The notes below the pieces were generated by a model, which worked only from the letters and a program-made list of their open reading frames with translations, was not told the origin of the DNA and ran no database searches. From assembly GCA_946885665.1 (NCBI GenBank), contig CAMPGT010000026.1, positions 1 to 24,358 of the forward strand: a stretch of DNA of 24,358 bases, given 5' to 3'. A program made the translations under genes and the position numbers. Below, one piece after another: positions 23,206 to 24,358 of this stretch (position 1 is the stretch's first letter; every line of letters starts with the position of its first letter). Origin of the DNA: an uncultured Chitinophagaceae bacterium (GTDB lineage: Bacteria; Bacteroidota; Bacteroidia; Chitinophagales; Chitinophagaceae).

Positions 23206-24358
23206 CTAGATCAGGATATTTCCGGTCATTTCGGGGGGGATGGGAAGCTGCATCATGGTAAGAATACTGGGGGCGATATCGCCGAGTTTCCCGGGTTTTA
23301 CGGTGCCTTTCCATTCTTTGTCGATCACGAACAGCGGTACCAGGTTGAGGGTATGCGCTGTATTGGGTGTGCCGTCGTCATTGATCATGAAATCGGCATT
23401 GCCGTGATCGGCGGTGAGGAAAACGGTGTAATTGTGGGCGAGCGCTGCCGTTACCAGGCGGTTTACGCACGCATCCACAGTTTCAACGGCCTTGATGGCC
23501 GCCGCAAAGACTCCCGTATGCCCCACCATGTCGGCATTGGCGTAATTGAGGCAGATAAAGTCGGCACTTTCGTTTTCAATTTGCGGGATGATGGCATCGG
23601 TGAGCGGGATGGCGCTCATTTCGGGTTGGAGGTCGTACGTAGCCACTTTAGGAGACGGGATCATGATCCTTTCCTCGTTCTCAAAGGGCATCTCTCTGCC
23701 GCCGTTGAAGAAGAAAGTGACGTGCGGATATTTTTCGGTTTCGGCTATGCGTAGCTGTTTTTTATGGTTAGCCTGCAGCACCTCGCCAAGTGTGTTGTTC
23801 AAATTATCGGCTTCAAATACCACGTGCACGTTCTGGTAGGTGCTGTCGTATTCCGTCATGGTGGTGTAGTCGATTCTCAGCTTGTGCATGCCAAAATCCG
23901 GCATGTCTGTTTGCGTGAGCACCTGGGTGATCTCGCGGCAGCGGTCGGTTCTGAAATTGAAGCAAATGGCCGTGTCGCCATCGTGGATGGTGGTGGGTGC
24001 TTCGCCGGGTTTTGTGATGACCGTCGGCCTGATGAATTCGTCGGTGATGTTATGCCCGTATGCATTGGAGATGGCAGCCTGCGCATCTGATGCCTGCTCG
24101 CCTTTTCCCAGTACCATCGCATCGTATGCGAGCCGTACCCTTTCCCAGCGCTTGTCGCGGTCCATGGCAAAATATCGACCGCTTACAGTTGCAATTTTGC
24201 CTGTGGTTTTCGAAGCGTGTTCTTCAAGGTCATGTATAAAACCCAGGCCGCTTTTCGGATCAGTGTCCCTGCCGTCTGTGAAAGCATGGATGGCCACGTT
24301 CTTCAATCCTTCGTTATGGCACACATCGAGAATGGCTTTGAGGTGGTTGATGTGTGAA
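23206..24358 (-). CDS. gpmI: 2,3-bisphosphoglycerate-independent phosphoglycerate mutase (5' end missing)
   Basis: The glycolytic enzyme interconverting 3- and 2-phosphoglycerate with two manganese ions. About 384 C-terminal codons are present. The frame is open to the window edge (SHINHLKAILDVCHNEGLKN), so the gene is truncated by the window, not by mutation. Visible signatures are HAFTDGRDT, the SGRYFAMDRDKRWERV substrate block, FNFRTDRCREITQ, the metal-binding YANADMVGHTG, TADHGNAD and the AHTLNLVPLFV stretch. The missing N-terminal part (roughly 125-130 residues) would carry the catalytic serine and the first metal ligands. The C-terminus is LPIPPEMTGNILI. The sigma factor gene follows on the same strand. 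Confidence 0.95.
   Translation of the reverse strand, partial: SHINHLKAILDVCHNEGLKNVAIHAFTDGRDTDPKSGLGFIHDLEEHASKTTGKIATVSGRYFAMDRDKRWERVRLAYDAMVLGKGEQASDAQAAISNAYGHNITDEFIRPTVITKPGEAPTTIHDGDTAICFNFRTDRCREITQVLTQTDMPDFGMHKLRIDYTTMTEYDSTYQNVHVVFEADNLNNTLGEVLQANHKKQLRIAETEKYPHVTFFFNGGREMPFENEERIMIPSPKVATYDLQPEMSAIPLTDAIIPQIENESADFICLNYANADMVGHTGVFAAAIKAVETVDACVNRLVTAALAHNYTVFLTADHGNADFMINDDGTPNTAHTLNLVPLFVIDKEWKGTVKPGKLGDIAPSILTMMQLPIPPEMTGNILI

Noticed and set aside
23129..23314. 62-residue N-terminal extension of the sigma factor
   Set aside because: It overlaps the 3' end of gpmI and has no resemblance to sigma region 1 or 2; the ATG at 23128 fits the family.

Overview
The window is a gene-dense stretch of a Bacteroidota chromosome, most likely from the Chitinophagaceae/Sphingobacteriia side of the phylum. 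The lineage call is inference. It rests on a complete gldKLMN block (core of the type IX secretion and gliding machinery, known only from Bacteroidota), a DUF4271 membrane protein next to hemD, a Bacteroidota-type ECF sigma factor, and several matches to the phylum's -7 promoter motif TAnnTTTG. I see no insertion sequence, phage gene, tRNA, rRNA or CRISPR array, and no gene-free stretch above 300 bases.

Layout. 1-63: two copies of a GC-rich palindromic repeat. 83-2173 (-): TonB-dependent outer-membrane receptor, divergent from a plus-strand run of a TolC-like outer-membrane factor, a HlyD/MacA-like adaptor and gpsA (2323-6207). hemW (6209-7321, -) converges on gpsA with one base between stops. 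It diverges from an Omp85-type barrel protein, which is followed by a DUF4271 membrane protein and a probable hemD (7345-10982, +). 11126-13177 (+): YyaL/SPATA20-type thioredoxin-domain protein. 13329-18271 (+): gldK, gldL, gldM, gldN, closed by a strong terminator. From 18553 everything is on the minus strand: uvrC preceded by a small lipoprotein gene, a large membrane/beta-barrel protein preceded by an ECF sigma factor gene, and the 3' part of gpmI running off the right edge.

How genes work together. GldL and GldM form the proton-driven inner-membrane motor. GldK (lipoprotein) and GldN form the periplasmic ring under the outer membrane. The TolC/HlyD pair would need an inner-membrane transporter encoded elsewhere. 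The ECF sigma factor and the next protein look like a regulatory pair. That partner has a short cytoplasmic N-terminus, one inner-membrane helix, a long linker and a C-terminal outer-membrane-type barrel. This matches the dual membrane-spanning anti-sigma factors (Dma/Das) reported from Bacteroides, and I consider it the most interesting system here.

Regulatory structure is unusually readable. There is an intrinsic-terminator-like hairpin between gldK and gldL, perfect hairpins after gldN and after the barrel gene, a 13-bp inverted repeat between the TonB receptor and tolC genes, and TAnnTTTG boxes only 3-7 bases before several start codons, which raises the possibility of leaderless mRNAs. 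All family calls are from reading the sequence without database searches.
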